Assembly (NCBI GenBank): GCA_947359465.1
Contig: OX375873.1
Coordinates: 95,343,478 to 95,407,477, forward strand
Direction of reading: 5' to 3'
Origin: Metellina segmentata
Lineage: Eukaryota > Arthropoda > Arachnida > Araneae > Tetragnathidae
Length of the DNA: 64,000 bases
The position numbers and the translations under genes are program-made. Of the stretch, positions 12,861 to 23,295 are shown in pieces. How positions within the stretch are numbered: position 1 is the first letter of the stretch; the number at the start of each line of letters is the position of its first letter. The notes under the pieces were generated by a model that was not told the DNA's origin, searched no databases, and saw nothing but the letters and a program-made list of their open reading frames with translations.

Positions 12861-15244
12861 CTTTTACGACACTTACTTATTGGATCCGGGCTTATAACTT
12901 AAAGTGGATTCTGAACCTTTATGCTCAGATCAGGATTCAAACCCAAACCCTATTGACGTGATGATCAGAGTTGTGAGTTATATGTACCAAGGCCTTTCAC
13001 AAACACACGTTGGACAATGTTTTCCATAATTCACAAACAGATGACAGATGTTAAATTTTGAAAAAAAGTTGAATTGTGTTTAAACGGTTTAGCAGAAATG
13101 TCTGAATTCTTTACACTGCTGTTTAAAGACCTCTCTCATAGTGTCTTAGTATGCATCATCATTTGGGGTTTTACTTGACATTAGTGCGATTCAGGTAATC
13201 AATAGATCTCTAAGTACCTAAGGCACACAAATTAAAAATAGGATGACTCGAAGCCATAATGCAGCATTAATTCTATAGTTCAAGGAACGGTTCTGTGCAA
13301 GAGAAATACCAGTTTTCATAATTGGCGACGAACAATTGACAATTTCACATTGCTAGTCCACTTCCTGTTCCCCTTAAGGCAATTAAAAGAGCCTTTATAA
13401 AACTTACTAACGTAACATTTCTGTTGAAATAATATCTTGTATGGCCTGAGGGTTTAATCTATCATCTTGTTTCAACAACACTTTTTTAACCACAATTAGC
13501 GATCATTTATTTGTCATAACAGGCTCACTAAGTTTAAGCTAAATGTCATCGTCTGGAAATCTAACCGATCTCTGCAAGTAAAACTCACTAAAAAATAGAG
13601 GTTCCCACTGAAGAGACTCGTGTCATCTTGGACTGGTTGTCGCTCCCTTCGATTAATCACTCATAGTGTAGGATTGATCCAGCAACTCGATTCTGTCTCT
13701 GAACCATATCGATGGAGCAGGTGTTTCTTAAACACTCGATTCATTTACCGAGTTTTGTGCACGTGATTAATTGTCCTCGTGCGTCAGGGAATCATTCATA
13801 CAACTGTGGCTATCAAAGAAAATGTGACTAGGGGATAGTTGAAGTTGACAAAACACTCATTGTGGGACTTTATCAATGAGCAATCACTTGCCGCTGGCGA
13901 TCAGTTTGAGTGAACGCTTTTGATACCTTGGTGAATACATTTTGGATAGCACAGGTAAACTTGTGGGGCAGAACTGGATGATTACTTACAAAAGTAATTA
14001 ATTCAATCCTCAGGGAGATATGTCAAATGGAATGACATGGCATTTTAGAAAAATATTTTTAAACTGATTGCTTTTCCAACTGCTTCTGTATTTTACTCAT
14101 GGCTTCCGTTCATTTAAACTTTTCTGATTTCTATCCATCTTATATATAAAATGCAACGCCTGTCTGTCTGCGGTATCGGATAGCTCAAAAGAGGCTGAAC
14201 TAAAGAAAAGTATTTACTTGCGGTATTCAGAATATTCTGAATAATTTTATATTTTAATAAGCTAATTAGTATTTAATTTTAAGCTGTTTTAAGATAGTAC
14301 TTTTGATATTTTTTATTATTATTCGAATTATTTTTCAGTATCTACAATTAGTTCTCACTACTACGGGATGCTTAAAATAAAACTTTTAGAAATGGCTATC
14401 AGTACGTATGAAATTGTCCTTCTGATATGTGTACAGTTTTCTACCCGAATCTCTAAGACCCTCAATCTTGTATAAGCTTCAATAAAGCCCTTTCGAATCG
14501 AAAATTATGCCAATCTCATTTCATTGCAAGTATAAAAATATTGCAGCAAGAAGAGAATCGGCATTCACACATTTCTTCGAGAAATACTGACACAAAATAT
14601 CTTTTTATTTATTATCTTGTGTGTTTTGAGTTAATGAAACACAGGATGACTAACTCAAAATGTAACACATTTTAATCAACTTGGCTACAAAGTGTTTTAC
14701 GTTTCGCACAATGCAACAGTGTTTCTCCTCGGCTGTCGTCCCATTCACTGCAGAATTTAACCTCCTTTCGTTTATTCTTCCACATTTCTACTCGGCAAAG
14801 ACCAGTCAATCACTCCTGTCAATAGTTAATTAAAAAATGCATGTCCCTTGAATATGAAAACGAATCAGTGGCGCATCGGCAGATGGGAGAACGTGACATA
14901 AATTTTTATTCTTGTTGGGCACCTAACGAAGTATTGAATCTCAAAGCTGCAACTGCTCAAAAGATCCGCATTGGTATTAGCAGTAAAAACATGCTTTAGA
15001 AGAATATTAAATTGAAAACATCAAATGTAGCCCCGATCTGTTGCGCAGGATCAGTGCATGGATATTTGTACTGAAGGTTGAGAATATCGAATATAGTATA
15101 TGTCCACTGTAAATTAAAAGTGACCACTAAAAGCTAATTTTTATGGTCGTATAGAAATTAAACAATTTCAAAGCAAATGTTTTCAAAATTCAATTGTTGT
15201 TCTTTCATTGTTTAGTGAGTTTTAAAGTTTTTCCACCGAATGTG
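12861..15244. other. No gene recognised
   Basis: AT-rich. A TATATAAAATGCAACGCCTGTCTGTCTG-like boundary near 14140-14170 resembles starts of non-autonomous elements in arthropods, but I could not find the other end. Confidence 0.4.
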
Positions 15245-15541
15245 TGGGCGTTGTAGCATGGAAGGAAGAGTGGCGGATAAGCAAGCGAAAGGTCGCGAAT
15301 TTGTAACTCGATCCAACCAAAACGTGCGTGTACATAAGGAATGAAGAACGTTGAATCTGTCTTGGCCTCGAAAGCAGTCACGTGACGTGGTGTGGAAGTT
15401 TGAAGAGTTTGAGTTGCCTGATCAGTTATTGACCTCGTCAGCTGATCGTGATTAAAAATTACGATGTGTTGTCCTCGAATCTTTACCTTCGGAATCCATC
15501 TTGGACAGTCACCAATAACCCGTTGTGTTGCTCCAACTACA
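15245..15541 (+). repeat. SINE family S1, plus strand
   Basis: Head: GGAAGAGTGGCGGATAAGC and GTCGCGAATTTGTAACTCG (A- and B-box positions, degraded). Body: CTTGGCCTCGAAAGCAGTCAC, GTGGTGTGGAAGTTTG, GACCTCGTCAGCTGATCG and a tail CCCGTTGTGTTGCTCC. Full length but clearly diverged. Confidence 0.75.
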
Positions 15542-15703
15542 TACTGACGAATGACTGTCAGGATTGGAACCGGTACCAGGACTACCTTTTAAACTATTAA
15601 ATCCTTTTACTCAGCTTTCTGTTTCTGTTTCAATTTATTTAAAATGTTGTTTTTGTATTCAATATAAGGGTTTGACATTTCGCATGCTTATTTTTATGAC
15701 TTA

Positions 15704-17281
15704 CTAGCAAAATACCCGACCTTACTCGGTTTGAATTGGTTTACTCTAGATTGAAGAGATAATCAAAATATATAATGACACGTTTTTTGTAGAAAAAAAA
15801 AATTTATTTTAACACCTTTCGCCATCGTTATATTTTCTACAACTTACTTTGGACACAAATCCTACACATGCATATCCATTCATGTAATACATTTCACATA
15901 CATCGCACAATTGCTGTATGACAATGCTACAAAATGACGAAAGGTGATACTAAGGTTACTACTATAAAAGACGATTTATAGGAAGATTTGGAATTCCCTT
16001 TCTTAAGTTCTTTTCATGTTCAACTCAATTAATTAAAATTACGATTTACGGAGAGTGCTCTCGCACTCATAGTCAACAAAACAATATTTTTTTACTTGTG
16101 GCACTCTTGCCACCGGTATGCGACATTGTGAAATTTTGCAATCTTCTCCTGTCATTATGACAACGAATTTTTTAATGTTGGAAAAAGTTCTAGTTTGGAT
16201 TTTTAAACATTACTATTCTTTCAATAACGGCATTATTCTTTAAATAACGGCATTATTCTTTCAATAATGGCATAACTACACTTAAAATTTACTGAAAATT
16301 TAGACTGACTTACCTAACATTTTTAAGTCTAATACTTTGTGGTGCTGTTGCGTGTGATGAGAAGGAAAACACATTTATAAAAATAATAAATATTTAAAAC
16401 AGGAAACAGCAAAATAAAACAAAATAAAAGATGTCGCAAAAAATTGTTCTAACTATATTAATTTGTGATTCAATTTTATCTCTTGATCTCGCACAGTTGC
16501 CACAACTTACAACTAAAAGTGCACAAAATTTAGAAATGTGAAATTAATTCAGAGCGAAAGAACCAGAATAAATATCACTGCTAGCGCGATCTTGTTCATT
16601 CTCGTTTCGTTGAAAAATATCGTCTGTCCCAAATATTCGGAAATCGTTTTCATTGCGCAAAGAATAAAAATAAGACTCGAAATAAATAAAGTATCAGAGC
16701 TAAAATTTCACCATAAATTTTTTTTTTGAAAAATAATTGGTTTTCAGCATTACTGGTAAAGCAAATGAAAGTAATCGTAATACTCAAACTACATTCCAAT
16801 TTTTCGAAAACTATCAAATAGTGGCTGATTTAAGTATACTTACTCAGGTGTTTTAGCATGAAACTCTTCTAAATATAACAATAAAAAAATGTTTAATATT
16901 GCATTCACTAAACTAATAAATAATGTATAAAATAAAAGACATTGTAATGAAATATCTGGAATACAATTCATGTGATGTCTACACAAACACACAAACACAA
17001 AATCGAGCATAGAACAGAAAGACGGACAGACAGACTTTCGCAACCAATGCCACTCACTAAATGAAGATAAGTACTCACTGTATGCAAATTTCCATGAAAA
17101 TATCTTAAACCGCGTGGACGTGTATAGGGCACAACATACAGACAGACAGACAGACAGACAGACACCAAACGAGATAAAGGCGGATTCGGCATCAGAAGGG
17201 TCCAAAACGGATAGAAAACTTGAAATGGGTCGAAAATATTGAATGTACAAACAAACACTCCATTCTTATTTATATAGATTT
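15704..17281 (+). mobile_element. Putative non-autonomous element, ACTAGC start, microsatellite-bearing end
   Basis: Starts at ACTAGCAAAATACCCGACC and ends ACAAACAAACACTCCATTC...TTTATATAGATT. Near the 3' end lie AAATTTCCATGAAAATATC, AAACCGCGTGGACG and a run of seven CAGA units (17136-17163). This layout (ACTAG-ACCCG start; ATTTCATGAAAATCGG-like block; CAGACAGA; ACAAACAAAC; TATAGAT end) is a common arthropod repeat organisation, and the end is shared with 55329-56192. No transposase or reverse transcriptase is visible. Whether it is one unit or two fragments is uncertain. Confidence 0.45.
16212..16273. repeat. 22 bp tandem repeat, about three units
   Basis: Three near-identical units with the core TTCTTTCAATAACGGCATTA follow each other with a 22 bp period; the second has AAATAACGG and the third AATAATGG. 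Confidence 0.8.
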
Positions 17282-20200
17282 GACAACTCTTGTGCATGGA
17301 ATAAATGGTTTAGAGAATTGTGAGCTTTTAAAAAGTTTATCAAATCAATTACGACTGTTTTAAGACGGTTTTTATAGTTTCTGTTACAAAAATGTTAGTA
17401 TAGAATTTAATAACAATAATAGATACAAAACACATGCACAAAATTGTGAGAAAAGCTACAAGAAATATACAAAAAATATTGGAAAAATATTAAAAATATT
17501 AACATTTGTATAAGAAATTTAAGCTTATGTGTGAGTGTGTGAGGCATAAATATAAGAGATTATTTTTCTTTTCTAATTATTGTATATTTCATGTGCATCG
17601 TAAAAGATACTCTAAAACATGTCGCATGTATGTAAAATCGAAAATGATTAGTCAAAGATTAGTTGTTTTCGAAGTTCGAAAAATAAATATTTCCAATACT
17701 TTTAATAGAAATCGAAACAAAAATGAGAACAATTTTAATTAATTCTATTCTACAAGAATCTCCAAATCGATAACTTTGAAAAAGTTTGGTTTCAACGTTT
17801 TTTAAGGTTGTTTTAAGTTGGCAAACCAACGAATGGGAAAGATACGAATTAAAAAGGTCACTGGAACATTAATTCCACTACCATTTTTTATCGCTACTCA
17901 ACAGAAAAGCTATTGTTAAGAATTATAACGAATATTTTACTGGGAAACAATTACACTCATAAAAGCACGTAGTCACGTTGACTTCAAGAGGGTCACAATA
18001 GATTGCAGTTTTTACATGTTAAAAATGGGAAAATAGGGATATCATTGTCATTATAAAATAGAAACAGGCATTTTTGTCTATGGCGCATTCAAATAAATAA
18101 CAATTATGATTCAGCCATTCTATATTCAAAGAAAATTATAATTTGCATTCCTACAAGACATATATTTGGAGTTAATTGTGTTCCACTTTGGGGGTTGGTT
18201 CTCTCAACTCGCTTTTTCTCTGAATTACGGTGTTCTTCATTCCATGAAAAAATCGCGGTCCAAGAATTTTTCAATAACAGTATGGTTCTTGCTTTTAATT
18301 GAAATACACGAACTCATAATTACCGTTATCCTCAAAATCATAGTGACCGAGAAGACGAAGAAAACTGACCAGGATGTGAAGAGAGCAATACAACAATGAA
18401 AGCTTTCTTCACCTTAAAAATGTAATTTTTCGGTCTTACCGAGAATCAATCTTCTTTTAAGTGAAGAAAAGAAAAATGGGGTGTATGAGGAAAGACCAGA
18501 ACTTGCCTTAACCATGTATTATAACTATTTCCCGAAACAAATTTCTGCAGTAATCATAGATCACGATAAAAAAATCCACAATACTTAAGTACATATTGGA
18601 CGGTAAAACCGTTTCAAGTAATCTTTGAAGGAGTCTCTGAATATAGTGTTCACATAACTAAGCTGTGAATTTTTTAGACCATATACTCCCTCTTGATATT
18701 ATATATTACTTCTTTCATTTTCAGAGAATGCATTTCGGTCTTCTATGAATGAAAGGCCAGATAAATCAGTTATTACTTTTTGAGATTCATATGACTATTA
18801 CATAATGCTTATTGTTATGGTCAGTAATGAGAAATTCTATGCCATCTTTTTATATATATATAGGGATTTTAAATCTCTTGTATTTCAATAAAAGTTATTT
18901 AATTCAGAATTATTTTTGTAATCACGCAATTATGAATGGAGAGCGTCCTAATTAAGTGAGAGCAGATTATATTTTATTATAGTCTCGATGTTATGTTACT
19001 AATTTGAATAAAAATTGCCCCCACACCGAAAAAAAGTAATCATTACTTTTCAAAAATAAAATATGCTTTGAATTATCTTTTATTTGAAGTATTAAGAATA
19101 AATTTTACTAAATGGTTATAAGAAACACGAAATTTCAACAGTATATTTAATATTTATGATACTGTGTTGAGAAATAAAATTGAATCTGATTCGTTCAATT
19201 CGATCATACAAGTGTAAACTATTCAAGAAAATCTAATTTTTGGCTAATCTATGTATAAACATTTTCAAAAGTTTCACGCACATTTTCAACAGAAGAAATA
19301 AACGAAATAGGTTTTCCAACTGAAAAGGTGATCCTATTATTTATCGTATTCTTAATAGTCCTATTATTTTATTAGTTCCGATCCTATTATTAGTTGTATT
19401 TAATCTATTAAGTGTGCCAGATTGTAGTGATTCCAGAGGCCCCTAATAGCAATAAACAATGTCTAAATATTAAATAAATTCTGATTCATATAGAAAAGAA
19501 TATTTTGAACTGAAATAGGGAATGATAGTGTTTTATTGAAAAAGTAGGCATCAGAAATTATTTCAACTCATCAGCAGAATATTTGTTTTAATAATTGAAT
19601 AATACTTTTTCTTAAATGCTCTGTGTAATGTTTTTCGCACACTGTTTAACATTTATTTTTTAATTTAACACGAATAACATCCAATTACATCATTTTAAAA
19701 GCCATTATAATTAGTGGATGATTTTGAAGATCCCTTATCCCTAATGGTAACATCTACCTACATATCTTCTTATACAAGAAATCGATATTCGGTTATATTT
19801 ATTTGCAATTAATCATTAAATCGGAAAATTAATCAATACAATTTCTTAGACTTTATATCGATTGTAAAATACTTGTTTTCGTACCCAGTTCATACAACGG
19901 TATGTTTGTTGAAACAATTTATAGCATGAACGAAACGTTTGTTTCTTTAATTGAATCATCCTCATACCTACAGAGCAACGGGTACGTTGAACTACATACT
20001 CTTTTCAGGAAAGTGTGAAGATAAAGACAAACAACAAACGAATGTCCTCAATCACAATATCTCTTAACCCGAATCATGAAGTGATATCTTTTGAAAAGTT
20101 AAATTCATTGGTAGTCACTCTTGTTTGTTTCCTCCGCACAATAATTACAAGGTTACCTATGGAAGAAAAGTTGATTTCAGACTCAGAAAACTTCCACAGA

Positions 20201-21319
20201 GAAACGTGCAGGGACAATCTTACTTCCCCTTTCTGTGGAATTAATTCCACTTTCAGCTGTCAGAACAGTAAACGTCCCGTGTTACCAACCCGTCAAGATA
20301 TCGCAATCGTAGATCCCTTGTCAATCACAACTTCTTGAATTATCTTCCTCTGTTGCAGTTTCGTTTTTATCCTATCAACGTGAGAGAGATTGAGAACGGG
20401 ACAACTGATTTCACTCTCAAACTTGTTGAGTGTGTCACGGGTCTGAGGATATATATTTGCAGAAAAGAAAATTAAGAGACAGGTAATACGTAGGTAGACA
20501 CTTGATATTAGAGCTTGTTTTGGGATTGATCAAGGTTTGTTAAAACCTGTGCCCTGAGGAAAATTACAACTCGTTTAGTATTTGTCCTATGAGGCACTCA
20601 GTTTATTTTATGCATATATCATTAGCAAAGTGAAGATAATAGTAAATATTTGGGTCATTAGTCATGAATAAGAGGATAATTTCTTTGTTTTTGAAAAAAA
20701 TAATGGTAGTGATAGTTTTTATTTCAAACTGCTTACTTTCATTTGAATGTGAAGTTCTTTTAAAGGAAATTCATTTTCAATTTTGAGGTTATGATCAATT
20801 TGAGCACATCTTAAATTGTTTTAAGCTGTCATCACATCAAGTGTGTTATACCCTCGCAATACGATCAAATCCGAATCCACCGGTTTGCAGCTAAAGATAC
20901 CAGCTCATTAAGTGGATTGATGATGTCATCTGGCATATCTTATTCTTTCTGGAACAATAGTAGCAGCAAATACAGTACCTTGTCGTATCATAAACTTCAC
21001 ATGTACTAATCAAATATCTTGTGTTTGTGACAAACGAGATTCAATGGAAATTATTTGAAAGCAGTAGATTTATCTTGAATTGCTTGGAGAGTGGATAAAA
21101 GAAATAGTTCCACACCGAAATTGGAATGTAGTATTGTCCTGGGTTAATAATGTGAAATAAATTTCATTTTTGTGATGAACAACGCTGAATCACCTTTGTT
21201 TTTAAGTTCCAAATACAAGTGTAGTCCCTCGCTACATCTTTAATTTTTCTGTTAAATTTATATATTATCGAAGTTTATTGCTATTTTCTTGTTTCTTTAC
21301 TTTTTCTTGAAAATTACAT
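17282..21319. other. AT-rich sequence, nothing recognised
   Basis: About 4 kb without a recognisable repeat, exon or tandem array. ORFs at 17506-17742, 18166-18399 and 20015-20338 carry no motif; the last (107 codons) is the longest and cannot be distinguished from chance. Confidence 0.45.
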
Positions 21320-21418
21320 TTAACCCACCAAAGGATTTCGACGAGATATCTCGTTCAACAAGATTTGGATAATTGTACTAATGACGAGATATCTGGTCAT
21401 CGAATTCCAAATGATGAA

Positions 21419-21674
21419 GATCCGTATTGGACATACTCGGATAACACATAGACACCTCCTCCTCGGAGAAGGTCATCCTATTTGCAATTACTGCATTTGC
21501 CCACTAACAGTGAAGCACATTTTAATAGAATATTCTCATTTTAATAGTCAACGATTTAAACATTTTAATTCATATACCTTGACTTCAGAAGACATGGTTG
21601 GAGAGAATCCTCATCCAAATATTTTTAGCTTTTACAAGACATTGGTTTTATCCATCACATATAATTTTATGTAG
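21419..21674 (+). pseudogene. C-terminus of LINE ORF2 (after RNase H)
   Basis: Reads RIGHTRITHRHLLLGEGHP, then CNYCxCPLTVKHILIEY and ends with IFSFYKTL..., stop at 21672-21674. In Jockey/I-clade LINE polyproteins the block (R)xxxGHTxxTHxxLL followed by a Cys-rich CxxCxxPLTVxHIL segment sits just after the RNase H domain at the C-terminus. The frame is open to its natural stop, but reverse transcriptase, endonuclease and RNase H are all absent, so this is a dead fragment. The clade call is from motif memory, not a search. Confidence 0.8.
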
Positions 21675-21798
21675 TATTTACTCATTATATTTTGACTCAT
21701 CTCATTTAATTATTAGATTATGCATCTGATTTTCTATCTTGAGTTTGGCATAATATGTTCCAAGAAGACTCAATGCTAAAAAACCATATCCAATCCAA
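21419..21798 (+). mobile_element. 5'-truncated Jockey/I-like LINE 3' end
   Basis: A ~380 bp insertion flanked by the direct repeat TCCAAATGATGAA (21406-21418 and 21799-21811), a target-site duplication. Its 5' end falls inside coding sequence, as expected of incomplete reverse transcription, and its 3' end is a short ATCCA repeat (about 21786-21800). The 3' untranslated part runs from 21675. The same protein motif occurs in the minus-strand fragment at 48385-49235, so both probably come from one family. Confidence 0.8.
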
Positions 21799-21835
21799 TC
21801 CAAATGATGAAAATATTGCCATTTCGACGTAGAAT

Positions 21836-22299
21836 ACGTCTTAACTTTCGAAACCGAGGTATCATGCTTAATTTTTGAGTTAAAAAAAATTTAATATTTA
21901 AAACAATAAAAATGATGCATAAATTAACTACATCGCGTTCAAAAGAGAAGTAAACAAAGAATGTTATAAATGCTCATTGATCTTGCGCTGACGTCCTCGG
22001 CTGATGCAATCGCAGCGCAAAATTTACCCACGGAAATGCGCACTGCCGCTCACATTAATTTAGTTTAGCTCCGGCCTCCTTTGTGCGAGCAAGACGTTTA
22101 AGGTGTCATTTATTTCGTCTCTTTGCGCGTTACGAATATTATTAAAATAAAACCTGAATATGTATTACTTTTATAAATTAGACTCCAAAATATATGCATA
22201 ATAAACACCAGAAAAATTGAAGAAAATGTTAACACGAAGAAAGATCGAGATATGGGGAATCAAGGAAGATTCGCACATCCGATGCTGAGTGTCAACGGG
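21836..22299. other. No feature recognised
   Basis: 21960-22130 is GC- and CpG-richer (TTGCGCTGACGTCCTCGG, CGGAAATGCGCACTGCCGC) than surrounding DNA, possibly an unrecognised repeat or a regulatory block. Confidence 0.35.
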
Positions 22300-22545
22300 C
22301 CCGGAGGGTGTTCTTGAAAGTATTTGTTTTCCAATGGCAGAGAATAAGACAGACGTTACACAGAGCATGAACTGTATACAACATGAGAAGCCAATATCTC
22401 ATACAAGACCGGAAGCGATGGTCTCTTGTGAAGGGGCACCCAGTGGAAGGCCCTTCCGGCGGACAGCACAATTCTACGACCATGACTTACCCGGAATTCG
22501 AACCCAGGCCCACTATTCCAACTGGGCGTCTGTACTTGAAAATAC
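22300..22545 (-). repeat. SINE-like repeat with Y body (S3), minus strand
   Basis: GAAGGGGCACCCAGTGGAAGGCCC and GGACAGCACAATTCTACGACCATG match 35385-35490. On the minus strand the head keeps the B box CTGGGTTCGAATTCCGGG (22490-22508), while the A-box end differs from the beta head. The left border is uncertain. Confidence 0.65.
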
Positions 22546-22802
22546 AGTAGCTTGCACCTTCAAGGTGTACTAATTCCTGACACGAGTGCATCAAGTACCT
22601 CCACCGCTCAGTTCGACGCAAAAAGCATATCTGATGACACAAACGTTTTATAATCGAATGATGTAGTACAATCCATAAAAGTCGGTTATGCGTCACAACC
22701 TTCTACATCAACAACGAGTGCACGAATTGTGATATAATATGTTCGGAGCAATAAACATTTGATGTGTGAAATTAAAACAGTCTAACACTAATTTCTTTCA
22801 TT
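22546..22802. other. No feature recognised
   Basis: Short spacer between a SINE and the split repeat copy E. Confidence 0.4.
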
Positions 22803-23295
22803 CTCAATTCACCATAAGGCCAAACTGACGTATGCTACCCCTCAAACCTAGTGGCCTTGTCCAGCCCCGTCCTTTTTTTATGTGGTCAGTTTTTTTCGGT
22901 ACAACTTCAGTCTACGTTTATAGCGGTGGCAACGGCCTTGGAGCATTTGGGATCACTTTTAGTAGCGAGTTATGGCAGGTTATGGCAACCCATCTATATA
23001 ACGGTTTTTGCGTTTTTATGGTAACCTCGGCAAGCGGAGAGTTTACATTTTCATTTTGAATATTCTAGTAAGTTCTATAAAACTGTCATTTAATTTCATT
23101 GGTTCATTTGAAATAATTCTTTCCTGGACGACTTTAGAAGTGCTCCAAAAAAAGTGGCAAGGTCGTTGCGACCGCTATAAGCGTAGACTGAAGCTGTACC
23201 CTTTTTTCTTAATGACGAGATATATTGTTCATCAAGATCTGGTCAGTTTTGCTAACGACGATATGCTGTATCGAGACAACCATAAAGAGGGTTTA
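22803..23295 (+). repeat. GATATC-module repeat, copy E, split by a MITE
   Basis: The right part (23201-23295) holds GACGAGATATATTGTTCATC, AAGATCTGGTCAGTTTTGC and an end CGAGACAACC...GAGGGTTTA, like the right end at 35130-35146. The left part (about 22830-22897) ends ATGTGGTCAGTTTTTTTC, which joins in register with TTTTTTCTTAATGACGAG across the insertion. The left border is degenerate (ACCCCTCAAACCTAGTGG). Confidence 0.6.
22898..23200. mobile_element. 303 bp MITE with 40 bp terminal inverted repeats
   Basis: The first 40 bases (GGTACAACTTCAGTCTACG... to 22937) and the reverse complement of the last 40 (GGTACAGCTTCAGTCTACG...) match at 36 of 40 positions. Flanks TTTTTTTC (22890-22897) and CTTTTTTC (23201-23208) may be an imperfect 8 bp target-site duplication, the size made by hAT and P-type transposases, although T-rich sequence makes this weak. 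There is no coding capacity. Superfamily unassigned. Confidence 0.75.

Larger units (their letters stand above)
21320..21835 (+). repeat. GATATC-module repeat, copy D, split by a LINE
   Basis: Left part 21320-21405 begins TTAACCCACC and holds GACGAGATATCTCGT (21340) and GACGAGATATCTGGTCATC (21383). The sequence then breaks at a 13 bp duplication and resumes after 21811 with AAATATTGCC, which is what follows GTCATCAAG in other copies (compare 5530 and 35010). The right border is not clear. Confidence 0.7.

Noticed and set aside
17136..17163. CAGA run as an independent microsatellite finding
   Set aside because: Such runs are a normal part of the 3' ends of this type of arthropod repeat.
16840..17297. 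Minus-strand ORFs of 136 and 109 codons
   Set aside because: They lie across the CAGA microsatellite and the 3' end of a repeat element; the Cys/Leu/Ser/Val repeats are translation of that repeat.
22289..22573. 94-codon ORF
   Set aside because: It covers the minus-strand S3 SINE and is an incidental open frame in repeat DNA.
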